DNA of 64,000 nt from contig NZ_BOOF01000033.1 of NCBI RefSeq assembly GCF_016863095.1, positions 62,001 to 126,000 on the forward strand. Direction: 5' to 3'. The notes beneath the pieces were generated by a model. It had not been told where the DNA came from, searched no databases, and saw only the letters and a list, made by a program, of their open reading frames with translations. The stretch is from Microbispora siamensis (GTDB lineage: Bacteria > Actinomycetota > Actinomycetes > Streptosporangiales > Streptosporangiaceae). Positions 15,523 to 27,084 of this stretch are shown here, in pieces. Position numbers and translations under genes: made by a program. Numbering within the stretch: the first letter of the stretch is position 1; every line of letters begins with the position of its first letter.

Positions 15523-18027
15523 GTGAAGGCCGTCGTCATGGCGGGCGGGGAGGGGACACGGCTGCGGCCGATGACCGCGAACCAGCCCAAACCCCTGCTC
15601 CCCATCATCAACCGGCCGATCATGGAACACGTGCTCCGGCTGCTGAAGCGGCACGGGTTCACCGAGACCGTGGTGACCGTGCAGTTCCTGGCCGCGCTGA
15701 TCCGCAACTACTTCGGCGACGGCGACGAGCTGGGCATGACCCTCCACTACGCCACCGAGGAGGTCCCCCTCGGGACGGCCGGCAGCGTGAAGAACGCCGC
15801 AGACAAGCTCCGTGACGACCGCTTCCTGGTCATCTCCGGCGACGCGCTCACCGACATCGACCTGACCGACATGCTCCGCTTCCACCGCGAGAACCGGGCG
15901 CTGGTCACCATCGGGCTCAAGCGCGTGCCCAACCCGCTGGAGTTCGGGATCATCATCGTGGACGAGAGCGGCCGCATCCAGCGCTTCCTGGAGAAGCCCA
16001 CCTGGGGCCAGGTGTTCTCCGACACGGTCAACACCGGCATCTACATCATGGAGCCGTCGGTCCTCGACGAGATCGCCCCCGGCCAGTCGGTCGACTGGTC
16101 GTCCGACATCTTCCCGGAGATGCTCGAACGGGGGTGCCGGCTGTTCGGCTACGTGGCCGAGGGCTACTGGGAGGACGTCGGCACGCACGAGAGCTACCTC
16201 AAGGCCCAGGCCGACGTGCTGGAGGGCAAGGTCAAGGTCGACTTCGACGCGTTCGAGCTGGCCCCCGGCGTGTGGGCCGCCGAGGGCGCCTCGGTGGACC
16301 CCGAGGCCGTGCTCAAGGGCCCCCTCTACATCGGCGACTACGCGAAGGTCGAGGCCGGCGCCGAACTGCGGGAGTACACCGTGCTCGGCAGCAACGCCGT
16401 CGTCAAGGAGGGCGCGTTCCTGCACCGCGCCGTGGTCAGCGACAACGTGTACGTCGGCCCGGCCGCCCACCTGCGCGGCTGCGTGATCGGCAAGAACACC
16501 GACGTGATGACCGGCGCCAGGATCGAGGAGAACGCCGTCGTCGGCGACGAGTGCGTCATCGAGGCCGAGGCGTACGTCTCCTCAGGCGTGAAGATCTACC
16601 CCTTCAAGACGATCGAGGCGGGCACGGTCGTCAACACCAGCGTCATCTGGGAGTCGCGGGGCCAGCGCAGCCTGTTCGGCCCCCGCGGGGTCTCCGGGCT
16701 GGTCAACGTCGAGATCACCCCCGAGCTGTGCGTACGGCTGGCCAGCGCGTACGCCACGACGCTGCGCAAGGGCGACACGGTCGTCACCTCCCGCGACGCC
16801 TCGCGCGCGGCGCGGGCGCTCAAGCGGGCGGTGATCAGCGCGCTGAACTCCAGCGCGATCAACGTGGTCGACCTGGAGGCCGCCGCCCTGCCGGTCGCCA
16901 GGTTCAACACCTCGCGGGAGAACGTCAGGGGCGGCATCGCCCTGCGCACCACGTCGGGCGACCCCCAGAGCGTCGACATCGTGTTCATGGACGAGACGGG
17001 GGCCGACCTGTCCCAGGCGGCCCAGCGCAAGCTGGAGCGGGTCTTCTCCCGGCAGGAGTACCGGCGCGCCTTCCCCGGCGAGATCGCCGAGCTGACCTTC
17101 CCCGCCCGCGCCGTGGACACCTACGCCAGGGAGTTGCTGGCCTGCATCGACATGTCCGGGGTGAAGGACACCGAGATGAAGGTCGTGGTCGACTGCGCGG
17201 GCGGCACCTCCTCGCTCGTGCTGCCGAGCCTGCTGGGCCGGGCCGGGGTCGACGTGCTCACCGTGAACAACCGCCTCGACGACGCCTCGCCCACCGAGAC
17301 GCTCGCCGAGCGCCGCCGCGACCTGCAGCGCCTGGCGGAGCTGGTGGCCTCGGCGCGGGCCGCCTTCGGCGTACGGTTCGACCCGGTGGGGGAGCGCGTC
17401 TCCCTGGTGGACGAGATGGGCCAGCTGATCAGCGAGGAGCGGGCGCTGCTCGTCGTGCTCGACCTGGTGGCGGCCGAGCGCCGGGGCGGCCGGGTGGCCC
17501 TGCCCGTCACCACGACCCGGGTGGCGGAGATGGTCTGCCGATTCCACGGCGTGCAGGTCGACTGGACGGCCACGAGCCTCGACACGCTGACGCGGGCGGC
17601 CAGGCACCCTGACACGATCTTCGCCGGCGACGGGAGGGGCGGCTTCATCGTCCCGGAGTTCGCGCCCACCGTGGACGGCCTGGCGGTGTTCCTGCGCCTG
17701 CTCGGCCTCGTGGCGCGCACGCGGCTGTCGCTCAGCCAGATCGACGCCCGCATCCCGGAGGCCAAGCTGCTCAAGCGGACCGTTCCCACGCCCTGGGCGC
17801 ACAAGGGGGCCGTGATGCGCTCGGTCGTCGAGGCGGCCGAGGGCCACCGCCTGGACACCACCGACGGCGTCCGCGTCGTGGAGGACGACGGAAGCTGGGC
17901 CCTCGTCCTGCCCGACCCCGCCGAGGCCGTCACCCATCTGTGGGCCGAGGGCCACGACATGGACACCGCCCAGGCCCTCCTGGAGCGCTGGGCCCACGTC
18001 GTCGAACAAGCCGCCGGCGCCCACTGA
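15523..18027 (+). CDS. mannose-1-phosphate guanylyltransferase / phosphomannomutase-like fusion
   Basis: An 834-residue two- or three-part protein. Residues ~1-235 are a nucleotidyltransferase: [20 protein letters not shown] (GTRLRPLT and lysine), [12 protein letters not shown] (metal Asp), EYWEDVGT-like [12 protein letters not shown]. Residues ~250-370 form a left-handed beta helix of hexapeptide repeats ([20 protein letters not shown]). Residues ~380-830 resemble alpha-D-phosphohexomutases ([20 protein letters not shown] active-site region, [12 protein letters not shown]), but the classic TASHNP phosphoserine loop is replaced by TSRDASRA and the metal DGD motif is not clear, so mutase activity is doubtful. 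Streptomyces and relatives carry this ~830-residue fusion next to the garA block. It likely supplies GDP-mannose or a related sugar nucleotide. Confidence 0.85.
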   Translation: MKAVVMAGGEGTRLRPMTANQPKPLLPIINRPIMEHVLRLLKRHGFTETVVTVQFLAALIRNYFGDGDELGMTLHYATEEVPLGTAGSVKNAADKLRDDRFLVISGDALTDIDLTDMLRFHRENRALVTIGLKRVPNPLEFGIIIVDESGRIQRFLEKPTWGQVFSDTVNTGIYIMEPSVLDEIAPGQSVDWSSDIFPEMLERGCRLFGYVAEGYWEDVGTHESYLKAQADVLEGKVKVDFDAFELAPGVWAAEGASVDPEAVLKGPLYIGDYAKVEAGAELREYTVLGSNAVVKEGAFLHRAVVSDNVYVGPAAHLRGCVIGKNTDVMTGARIEENAVVGDECVIEAEAYVSSGVKIYPFKTIEAGTVVNTSVIWESRGQRSLFGPRGVSGLVNVEITPELCVRLASAYATTLRKGDTVVTSRDASRAARALKRAVISALNSSAINVVDLEAAALPVARFNTSRENVRGGIALRTTSGDPQSVDIVFMDETGADLSQAAQRKLERVFSRQEYRRAFPGEIAELTFPARAVDTYARELLACIDMSGVKDTEMKVVVDCAGGTSSLVLPSLLGRAGVDVLTVNNRLDDASPTETLAERRRDLQRLAELVASARAAFGVRFDPVGERVSLVDEMGQLISEERALLVVLDLVAAERRGGRVALPVTTTRVAEMVCRFHGVQVDWTATSLDTLTRAARHPDTIFAGDGRGGFIVPEFAPTVDGLAVFLRLLGLVARTRLSLSQIDARIPEAKLLKRTVPTPWAHKGAVMRSVVEAAEGHRLDTTDGVRVVEDDGSWALVLPDPAEAVTHLWAEGHDMDTAQALLERWAHVVEQAAGAH

Positions 18028-18388
18028 TATCCCTTCGGATACGCCGCGCGACCGTCCCGCGAAGCGGCTACCCCATTGCGAGGTTTACGGCGCGCAACCG
18101 CCACGCGAGGGGCGCGGCCGTGGTCTGGACTGACGAGCGAGGGGTGCGAGGAACGAGCGTCCCGAGCGAGGAGGGAAGACACAGCCTGAAAGCGCCCCGA
18201 GCCGCGCGAGCGGAGCGAGCGCAATCAAACACTGTGTGGCGGGATGGACCTTGAACCTCCGCTGGCTGTAGCGTTGGTCAGTCCACGCCCAGCCGCGGTC
18301 TTGACCTTTGTGCCTGATCAGCGTAAGTTGCGGCATTCGCAGTTTGAGCTAGTCCTAGAGCAAGTCGTGAGAGAGGCCGAGCCGTTCG
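18028..18388 (+). promoter_or_regulatory. intergenic region with garA promoter
   Basis: This 361-nt stretch holds no convincing gene. A good sigma-70-type promoter, TTGACC (18301-18306) and TAAGTT (18324-18329) with a 17-nt spacer, lies 60 nt before the FHA gene. At 18130-18225 the sequence is rich in short GAGCG(A/G)G words (for example CGAGCGAGG, GAACGAGCG, GCGGAGCGAGCG), an irregular purine-rich repeat without constant spacing. Confidence 0.6.
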
Positions 18389-18892
18389 ATGCCCAGCGTC
18401 TACTGCACGCAGTGCGGTCATGCCAACCCCGAGGATGCCCGTTTCTGTTCACGATGCGGTTCGCCGCTGAGCGCTCCGGCGCCCGTCGCAGCCGACACGA
18501 CCTCGACGATCTCACTCGAGGCGCTTGAGGCGGAGACGGGCCAGACGCTTCTGCCGGACAGAGCCGCCGTCGAGCAGTTGCCGCCCGGCACGGCTCTTCT
18601 GGTGGTCATGCGGGGTCCGAACGCGGGCAGCCGATTTCTGCTCGACAGCGACCTCACTACGGCGGGTCGCCACCCGGAAAGCGACATTTTCCTGGACGAT
18701 GTGACCGTGTCCAGGAGGCACGTGGAGTTCTACCGGCGCGGAGGCCAGTTCACCGTGCGGGACGTGGGCAGCCTCAACGGCACCTACGTCAACCGGGAGC
18801 GCATCGAGGAGTCCCCGTTGCAGGGCGGCGACGAGGTGCAGATCGGCAAGTTCCGGCTGGTGTTCCTCACACGTGGTCCCGGAGGGCTGTGA
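18389..18892 (+). CDS. garA: FHA-domain metabolic regulator, GarA/OdhI-like, with N-terminal zinc ribbon
   Basis: A 167-residue protein. Residues ~6-23 form a zinc ribbon (CTQCGHANPEDARFCSRCG). A Thr/Ser motif ADTTSTI occupies the place of the phosphorylated ETTS motif of mycobacterial GarA. The FHA domain contains ALLVVMRGPNAGSRFLLD, GRHPESDIFLDDVTVSRRH and SLNGTYVN. In mycobacteria GarA, when unphosphorylated, binds 2-oxoglutarate dehydrogenase and glutamate dehydrogenase, and PknB/PknG phosphorylation of the Thr pair makes it fold back on its own FHA domain. The zinc ribbon replaces the unstructured N-terminus of GarA, an added interaction module. Gene order (garA, ftsR-like, DUF151, MerR, gcvP) matches the mycobacterial locus. 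Confidence 0.88.
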   Translation: MPSVYCTQCGHANPEDARFCSRCGSPLSAPAPVAADTTSTISLEALEAETGQTLLPDRAAVEQLPPGTALLVVMRGPNAGSRFLLDSDLTTAGRHPESDIFLDDVTVSRRHVEFYRRGGQFTVRDVGSLNGTYVNRERIEESPLQGGDEVQIGKFRLVFLTRGPGGL

Positions 18893-18911
18893 TCGGTGAG
18901 GAGGAGGAGTC

Positions 18912-19568
18912 ATGAGCGCGCAGGCCGTACGGGCGTTCATGAGCATCGGGGAGGTGCTCGCCCTGCTGCAGGGCGAGTTCCCGGACGTGACCGTCTCCAA
19001 GATCCGGTTTCTGGAGGGTGAGGGGCTGATCGAGCCCCAGCGGAGCCCGTCGGGGTACCGCAAGTTCACCTACAACGACGTCGAACGCCTGCGGTACATC
19101 CTGCGTGCGCAGCGTGACCAGTACCTGCCGCTCCGGGTGATCAAGGATCAGCTGGACGAGCAGGCGGCCCGCCCGCACGCGGTGTCCGACGGCGCTCCGC
19201 CCGTGCGCCTCAGCCGGGAGGAGCTCATCGAGGCCGCCGGCATCGACGAGGAGACCCTGGCCGAGATGGAGAGTTTCGGCCTGGTCGCTCCCGTGGCGCG
19301 CCGGTACGACGGGGAGGCGCTTGAGGTCGCGCGCAGCGTGGGGGCGCTGGCGCGCTTCGGCCTGCAGGCGCGGCACCTGAGGGCGATCCGCGCCGCGGTG
19401 GAGCGGGAGGCCGGTCTGATCGAGCAGGCGGTGGCCCCGCTGCTGCGGCGCAAGGCGCCGGGGGCGATTGCGGAGGCGGACGAGACCGCCAGGGAGATCT
19501 CCGGACTTCTCCAGGAACTGCACAATGCGTTACTGCGTGGGAGTGTTCGCGGCGTTCTGGGGCGGTGA
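18912..19568 (+). CDS. ftsR: MerR-family regulator, FtsR/Rv1828-like
   Basis: A 218-residue MerR protein with a strong GAGGAGGAG 4-12 nt before ATG 18912. The HTH and wing read SIGEVLALLQGEFPDVTVSK and SPSGYRKFTYNDVERLRYIL. The C-terminal half (GLQARHLRAIRAAVEREAGL) is a helical effector/dimer region without metal cysteines. The Corynebacterium orthologue FtsR activates ftsZ, and the mycobacterial one (Rv1828) lies in the same position after garA. It is 19 nt after garA and likely co-transcribed. Confidence 0.85.
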   Translation: MSAQAVRAFMSIGEVLALLQGEFPDVTVSKIRFLEGEGLIEPQRSPSGYRKFTYNDVERLRYILRAQRDQYLPLRVIKDQLDEQAARPHAVSDGAPPVRLSREELIEAAGIDEETLAEMESFGLVAPVARRYDGEALEVARSVGALARFGLQARHLRAIRAAVEREAGLIEQAVAPLLRRKAPGAIAEADETAREISGLLQELHNALLRGSVRGVLGR

Positions 19569-19644
19569 CCGGCACATCCGCACCTCCGTGGGTGTTACGT
19601 TGAATGCCTGGTGATATGCCGCGACGCTTGAGACGGAGCCGCCC

Positions 19645-20115
19645 GTGTTGCAGATGGAGGTCGTGGGGGTTCGCGTTGAGATGCCCACCAACCAGCCGAT
19701 CGTTCTCCTGAAGGAGACGAGCGGTGATCGGTATCTGCCGATCTGGATAGGCATGACCGAGGCGACCGCTATCGCGTTGGCCCAGGCGGAGGAGCCGCCG
19801 CCCCGGCCGCTGACCCACGACTTGTTCCGTGACGTTCTTGAGGCCTTGGGGGTGCGGTTGCGCACCGTCAACATCGTCGCGCTCCGCGATGGAATCTTCT
19901 TCGCCGATCTGGTCTTCTCCAACGGCGTGGAGGTCAGCGCCCGTCCTTCGGACTCGATCGCGCTGGCGTTGCGTACGGGTGCGACGATCTACGCGAGTGA
20001 GGACGTGATCCAGGAGGCGGGCGTGAGCATGCCCGACGACCAGGAAGACGAAGTGGAAAAGTTCCGCGAGTTCCTGGACAAAATCACACCGGAAGACTTC
20101 GGCCGGGCGGGCTGA
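19645..20115 (+). CDS. bifunctional nuclease family protein (DUF151)
   Basis: A 156-residue DUF151 protein starting at GTG 19645. Family blocks are NQPIVLLKETSGDRYLPIWI, EPPPRPLTHDLFRDVLEALG and VSARPSDSIALALRTGATIY; the C-terminus DEVEKFREFLDKITPEDFG matches mycobacterial Rv1829. Plant members show RNase/DNase activity, but the bacterial role is not settled. Conserved placement between two MerR genes in actinobacteria is clear. The length is normal. Confidence 0.9.
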   Translation: MLQMEVVGVRVEMPTNQPIVLLKETSGDRYLPIWIGMTEATAIALAQAEEPPPRPLTHDLFRDVLEALGVRLRTVNIVALRDGIFFADLVFSNGVEVSARPSDSIALALRTGATIYASEDVIQEAGVSMPDDQEDEVEKFREFLDKITPEDFGRAG

Positions 20116-20270
20116 CGTGCCGGACGATTTCGGGAGATTACGCTTCACGACGCGCCGGACGGGGTCGTTGACTGACGATGGCCCCGGTCCTACGGTGCAA
20201 GGGAAACCACGGTTGTAATTCACGAACCCCCAGATCAGACCGTGGGATGAGAGAAAGCCGGAGGTCCGCA

Positions 20271-20888
20271 GTGGCGGTCAGCAGCGGCGAGGGTAAGTCG
20301 GCCGGCCAGCACGACCCGGTTCGGCAGGCGGCGCGCGAGCGCGCCGGCGAACAGGGTCTGCTGTTCGACGAGCAGCCGACGGCGCTGCCTCAGGGCATCG
20401 GATACCGCGGGCCCACGGCGTGCGCGGCGGCCGGGATCACCTACCGGCAGCTCGACTACTGGGCCCGGACCGAACTGGTGCTCCCGACGATAAGGGCCGC
20501 CCAGGGATCCGGGTCCCAGCGACTGTACAGCTTCCGCGACATCCTCGTCCTGAAGGTCGTCAAACGTCTTCTGGACACCGGGGTCTCCCTCCAGCAGATA
20601 CGCACCGCCGTACGGCACCTGCGCGACCGCGGCGTCAACGACCTGGCCCAGATCACTTTGATGAGCGACGGCGTGAGCGTCTACGAGTGCACGAGCGCCG
20701 ACGAGGTGATCGACCTGCTGCAGGGCGGCCAGGGCGTGTTCGGCATCGCGCTCGGGCGGGTCTGGCGGGAGGTCGAGGGATCGCTGGCCGAGCTTCCGGG
20801 CGAGCGCGCGGAGGCCGCTCCGGATGCGGAGGGGGACCATCCGGCGGACGAGCTGGCCCGTCGAAGAAAGGCCCGCAGGACCGGCTGA
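20271..20888 (+). CDS. MerR-family regulator (Rv1830-like)
   Basis: A 205-residue protein. A disordered N-terminus (VAVSSGEGKSAGQHDPVRQA) precedes a MerR HTH: GYRGPTACAAAGITYRQLDY, WARTELVLPTIR, YSFRDILVLKVVKRLLDTGV. A helical region (SLQQIRTAVRHLRDRG) and a VYECTSADEVIDLLQGGQGV segment follow. GTG 20271 is chosen because GGAGG at 20260-20264 is 6 nt upstream; ATG 20247 is an alternative. It is the last regulator before the glycine riboswitch and gcvP, as in mycobacteria (Rv1830). The effector is unknown. Confidence 0.83.
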   Translation: MAVSSGEGKSAGQHDPVRQAARERAGEQGLLFDEQPTALPQGIGYRGPTACAAAGITYRQLDYWARTELVLPTIRAAQGSGSQRLYSFRDILVLKVVKRLLDTGVSLQQIRTAVRHLRDRGVNDLAQITLMSDGVSVYECTSADEVIDLLQGGQGVFGIALGRVWREVEGSLAELPGERAEAAPDAEGDHPADELARRRKARRTG

Positions 20889-21045
20889 GCGGATGCCCCG
20901 GCGAGCGCTGGGCCGGGATCAGCCCGACCAGGAACGGCAGGGCGAACCATCGGATCGCGCCCGCGCCGCGGACTCGGCGCCGATCTCGAGCGGGGTGCGA
21001 ACCGGGCGATCCGGGGTAGCCGGTAGAGTGGGACACGGCCGACGA

Positions 21046-21242
21046 CCTCGTGCGGGAGAGACCCCTGGCCTTCAGGGGCGCCGAAGGAGCAAACCTCCCC
21101 GGAATCTCTCAGGCACCCGTACCGCACGGACGAGGCGACTCTGAAAAGCAGGCCCGCCGGCCAGGCGGTGCCTCACCGAAGGGGAAAGCCGGGCTCGACG
21201 GCCCGGTGAAGCTCTCAGGTCCGATGACAGAGGGGGAGACCG
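21046..21242 (+). promoter_or_regulatory. tandem glycine riboswitch upstream of gcvP
   Basis: Two glycine aptamers in series. The first (about 21050-21128) has GGGAGAGACC, GCGCCGAAGGAGCAA and AATCTCTCAGGC; the second (about 21132-21242) has CACCGAAGGGGAAAGC, GAAGCTCTCAGGTCC and CAGAGGGGGAGACC. The 'CGAAGGrGmAA' and 'nCTCTCAGG' boxes are diagnostic. The gcvP start lies 75 nt further on, so glycine binding should turn on expression of the glycine cleavage P protein. A TAGAGT hexamer at 21024-21029 could be the -10 of its transcript. Confidence 0.93.
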
Positions 21243-21316
21243 CTTCACGACCGGCCGCGCCACCGCAGGCGCCGGGCGGTCGCCGCAGGTCTCGACCCGC
21301 CCAGGAGGCCCCTGTC

Positions 21317-24142
<2,826 letters not shown>

Positions 24143-24233
24143 TCAGTTGGGTATGTCGGCCCCGCCCGGCGGCCGGTCTCGTTAAGATCGCGGTGATCGT
24201 TTCTCATCACCTGCGACCATGCGAGGCCCCTGT

Positions 24234-24773
24234 ATGACGGCCATCGATTCCGGGCGGCGGTCCGACCGGCTCGACCACGCGCGCCGGCTCGCCGAGGGCG
24301 GCGACCTCGACGGCGCGGCCGCGATCTTCGCGGAACTCGCCGCGGACGAGGACGCGCCGGACCGCGGCGAGGCCGGCGAAGGCCTGTCCGTCGTGGTCGA
24401 GCGGATGGCCGAGCGGCTGCTGGAGGACGGCGAGCCCGAGAGGGCCGCCGACGTGCTGCTCGAGGCGCTGTCGGTCAGCGCGGTGGCCGACCCGGCACGC
24501 CTGCGGGTGCTGCTCGGCATGGCGCACCTGGAGATGGCGTGCGCGCAGTTCGCCGGGGCCGTGGAGGACAGCCGCCAGGAGGGGGCCGACGCCGGCACCG
24601 GGGCGCTCGCGATCGAGCTGCTGGCCCGTACGCTGCCGCTGCGGGGCCGCGACGCCGACGCGGAGACCGTGTGGCGCTACGGCCTCGACCACCCCGACGA
24701 GGCGCTGGCCGACCAGGTGCGGCTGCGCCTCGGGCGGGACGTGCGCCCCGCCATGGAGGGTGTCGAGGGCTGA
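24234..24773 (+). CDS. TPR-like hypothetical protein
   Basis: A 179-residue acidic helical protein (TAIDSGRRSDRLDHARRLAE, LDGAAAIFAELAADEDAP, GEPERAADVLLEALSVSAV, GRDADAETVWRYGLDHPDE) that reads as three or four tetratricopeptide-like helix pairs, suggesting a scaffold role. ATG 24234 is preferred to ATG 24219 because GCGAGG at 24221-24226 is 7 nt upstream. No catalytic motif or membrane segment is seen. It is convergent with the next membrane protein gene. Confidence 0.7.
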   Translation: MTAIDSGRRSDRLDHARRLAEGGDLDGAAAIFAELAADEDAPDRGEAGEGLSVVVERMAERLLEDGEPERAADVLLEALSVSAVADPARLRVLLGMAHLEMACAQFAGAVEDSRQEGADAGTGALAIELLARTLPLRGRDADAETVWRYGLDHPDEALADQVRLRLGRDVRPAMEGVEG

Positions 24774-24787
24774 ACCGCCGGACTGGC

Positions 24788-25198
24788 TCAGCGCTGGGAG
24801 CGGCGGCTGATGGCGTAGGCGAAGTTGACCGCGACGATCCCGCCCCAGGCGAGCAGGAGCCCCGGAAAGTGCCCGGCTCCGGCCGCGATGGCGGTCAGCG
24901 GGATGCCGATGCCGAGTGAGCCGAGGGCCAGGCCCACGGCGCCGTCCTTCTGCTTGGGCTGGTTGCCCGGGGGCTGGTGGTGCAGCTGGGCCGCCACCTC
25001 GTTGCGTACCCGCGCGGCGATCTCGACGTCGAGCTTGTCGAGGAACGAGTCGACCAGCGCGTCCTCGTAATCCGGGCCGAGGTCGCGGCGGGCCGCCATG
25101 ACGGCGCGCAGGTCCTCGCGGGTCGAGGAGGCCGCCGGCGGCGGAGGGACGGGGCGCCCGGGCGCGGGCGGCTGCTGCGATGCGATGTCCGTCACCAT
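24788..25198 (-). CDS. conserved actinobacterial membrane protein
   Basis: A 136-residue protein. The N-terminus is Pro-rich (IASQQPPAPGRPVPPPPAAS). An acidic helix follows (YEDALVDSFLDKLDVEIAAR), a form seen in many small actinobacterial membrane proteins. Two hydrophobic helices then come (AVGLALGSLGIGIPLTAIAA and FPGLLLAWGGIVAVNFAYAI). ATG 25198 is chosen over ATG 25231 because the intervening residues look like non-coding sequence. The function is unknown. Confidence 0.7.
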   Translation of the reverse strand: MVTDIASQQPPAPGRPVPPPPAASSTREDLRAVMAARRDLGPDYEDALVDSFLDKLDVEIAARVRNEVAAQLHHQPPGNQPKQKDGAVGLALGSLGIGIPLTAIAAGAGHFPGLLLAWGGIVAVNFAYAISRRSQR

Positions 25199-25288
25199 GA
25201 CATTCTGGCCCCTTTCACGGGGGCGTGCCATCCTCCGAACGGAGGGTCGCCTCCTCCCGCTTCAGTCGGACCCGCTACCGTCACCGGC

Positions 25289-25885
25289 ATGGAGATCGAG
25301 ACCCCGCACGGCCGTGCCCTGGCCGAGGTGGACGAGGCGGCCGATCCCCGGCTGCTGCTGGTCCTGACCCACGGGTCCGGGGGAGGTGTGGACGCCCCCG
25401 ACCTGCTCGCCGTACGGGACGCGGTGCTGGCGGACGGGGGGACCGTCGCCCGGGTGACGCAGCCGTTCCGGTTGCGCGGCGCGCGGGCGCCGGGGTCGGC
25501 GGTCAAGCAGGACGAGGCGTGGCTGTCGATCGTCGCCGCGCTCCGCGAGCGCCACCCGGGCCTGCCGCTCGTCCAGGGCGGGCGGAGCAACGGCGCGCGG
25601 GTCGCCTGCCGCACCGCGCGTGCCGCCGGGGCCGAGGCGGTGGTGGCGCTCGCGTTCCCGCTCCACCCGCCGGGCAAGCCGGAACGGTCACGGGCGGAAG
25701 AACTGCGGCAGGCGGGGACCCCCGTGCTCGTGGTCAACGGGGATCGGGATCCGTTCGGCGTGCCGGACGAGAAGGACGCCGCACGTCTCGTGGTCCTCCC
25801 GGGGGAGGGGCACGAGTTCAAGAAGGACCCCGCCCGGGTGGGCGAGGTGGTGGCGCGGTGGCTGCGTTCGCCTAGGCCGCGCTGA
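25289..25885 (+). CDS. alpha/beta hydrolase family protein (KANL3/Tex30-like)
   Basis: A 198-residue small hydrolase. It shows VLTHGSGGGVDAPDL (oxyanion loop), the nucleophile elbow GGRSNGAR, the acid in VVNGDRDPFG and the histidine in GEGHEFKK. This short alpha/beta-hydrolase group (dienelactone-hydrolase-like, KANL3/Tex30) has no agreed substrate. Start ATG 25289 gives the compact family length. Its last 14 nt overlap the end of the convergent DUF5999 gene. Confidence 0.82.
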   Translation: MEIETPHGRALAEVDEAADPRLLLVLTHGSGGGVDAPDLLAVRDAVLADGGTVARVTQPFRLRGARAPGSAVKQDEAWLSIVAALRERHPGLPLVQGGRSNGARVACRTARAAGAEAVVALAFPLHPPGKPERSRAEELRQAGTPVLVVNGDRDPFGVPDEKDAARLVVLPGEGHEFKKDPARVGEVVARWLRSPRPR

Positions 25886-26072
25886 TGGCCATGTCGGTGG
25901 GGCGGTGCGGGGCGATGACGCCGCCGTCGGGCAGCAGCTCGCCGGTGTCCTCGAACAGCACGACGCCGTTGCAGAGCAGGCTCCAGCCTTGCTCGGGGTG
26001 ACAGGCTATCGTGCGGGCGGCTTCTCGGTCCTTCGCGTCCGCGCTGGGACAGGCCGGTTCATGAGGGCACAT
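25872..26072 (-). CDS. DUF5999 family protein
   Basis: A 66-residue protein starting MCPHEPACPSADAKDREAAR and continuing HPEQGWSLLCNGVVLFEDTG, ELLPDGGVIAPHRP. This matches the short actinobacterial DUF5999 family, which is widespread and uncharacterised. Cys2, Cys8, the His-Pro-Glu and a further Cys could bind metal, but that is a guess. It is convergent with, and overlaps by 14 nt, the hydrolase gene. Confidence 0.85.
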   Translation of the reverse strand: MCPHEPACPSADAKDREAARTIACHPEQGWSLLCNGVVLFEDTGELLPDGGVIAPHRPTDMAISAA

Positions 26073-26394
26073 CGCCGGGGCTCCGTGTCTTTATCGTTCG
26101 CTCGTTTTGTCTTCCGGGTGTCCGTGGGGTATGACGCACACCACACTGGACTACACCAGTTTGCGGCTCGGCCGCATCCGTACGACATAGTCAGTTCGGA
26201 GCATTTCCGCCGGTCGGGCAGGGGACCCGGCCGCACCCCGAGCAGGCTCACGCGCACTGATGTGACCTAGTACACAAGAATGCCCCATTGGAGGCAACGG
26301 TCCGGCCTCGACACGCCGACGGCCGGGTAACCGAGAGATCACAGATTCCGGTCACCGGAAGCGGTCGTTGTGGACGACCCGGAAACCCCAGGTC
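26073..26394. other. intergenic region without a recognised gene
   Basis: A 322-nt gap between DUF5999 and the TetR gene, both read leftwards. It is A+T-richer near 26090-26180 (for example CTTTATCGTTCGCTCGTTTTG), which includes the DUF5999 promoter region; AACGATAAAG on the minus strand resembles a -10. No RNA gene or clear terminator was recognised. Confidence 0.4.
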
Positions 26395-26970
26395 TCAGCC
26401 GCCGAGGCCGGCGATCAGCGCGTCGAGGCCGTGCTCGAAGTCGCGCTCGCCCTCGGCGGTGCGGGCGTCGCGCACTTCGGCGTCCGGGTCGGCCCATCCC
26501 GACTGCTGGACCTCCACCGCCACGCTGCCGAACACGTAGGCCCGCAGCGCCCGGACCGCTCCGGCCGGGTCGCCCGCCCCCGCCTCGCGCAACTGCTCGG
26601 TCTGCTCCCCGATCGCGATGAGGGCCGACCCCTTCGGCGGCTTGGTCAGGGCCAGCGACAGCACGCCCGGGTGCTCGAGTAGCGCCGCACGGCTCGCGCG
26701 GGCCCAGGCGCGTGCCCTGTCCTGCCAGGTGGCGGCGGTGGCCGGATCGACCTCCACGGTCGTCACGTGCTCGGCGAGGGCGTCCATCAGCGCCTCCTTG
26801 CCCCGCGGCAGGTGGTGGTAGATGGCCATGGCCTCCACCTGGAGGGCGTCGCCGAGGCGGCGCATGGTCAGCCGGCGCAGGCCCTGACCGTCGGCGATGT
26901 GCAGGGCGGCGTCGATGATCCGCTCGCGGGACAGGGGGACGGGTGGTCGCTTGGCAGGCACGGCGATCAT
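26395..26970 (-). CDS. TetR-family transcriptional regulator
   Basis: A 191-residue repressor. The N-terminal HTH is SRERIIDAALHIADGQGLRR, LTMRRLGDALQVEAMAIYHH; the C-terminal ligand domain contains HPGVLSLALTKPPKGSALI and VFGSVAVEVQQSGW, resembling the TetR_C branch of tetracycline-type repressors. ATG 26970 gives MIAVPAKRPPVPLSRERI. A TTAC-TTC-GTAA inverted repeat lies 16 nt upstream of the start, the usual place for an autoregulatory operator. No divergent efflux gene is adjacent, so the regulon is unclear. Confidence 0.87.
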   Translation of the reverse strand: MIAVPAKRPPVPLSRERIIDAALHIADGQGLRRLTMRRLGDALQVEAMAIYHHLPRGKEALMDALAEHVTTVEVDPATAATWQDRARAWARASRAALLEHPGVLSLALTKPPKGSALIAIGEQTEQLREAGAGDPAGAVRALRAYVFGSVAVEVQQSGWADPDAEVRDARTAEGERDFEHGLDALIAGLGG

Positions 26971-26984
26971 GCTGCCACATTGGG

Positions 26985-27000
26985 CCTTACTTCGTAAAGG
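26985..27000. promoter_or_regulatory. candidate TetR operator
   Basis: The sequence CCTTACTTCGTAAAGG contains TTAC-3 nt-GTAA inverted half-sites flanked by CC/GG, 15 nt upstream of the TetR start. Thirteen of 14 bases (TTACTTCGTAAAGG) recur at 44776-44789. Confidence 0.55.
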
Positions 27001-27084
27001 GCGGCGCACCCTGCGGTGCGGGCCCCCGCGCGGAGCGCGTACGCTACCGGTTGCGACGCGAGTTCGATACCGAAGGGGCTGACG

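Noticed and set aside
18130-18230. Irregular GAGCGAGG-like repeats that might be a CRISPR or operator array
   Set aside because: Units vary in length and spacing, with no spacers of constant size and no cas genes.
20889-21045. Possible small gene between the MerR regulator and gcvP
   Set aside because: The only frames are continuations without a ribosome site; the stretch leads into the glycine riboswitch.
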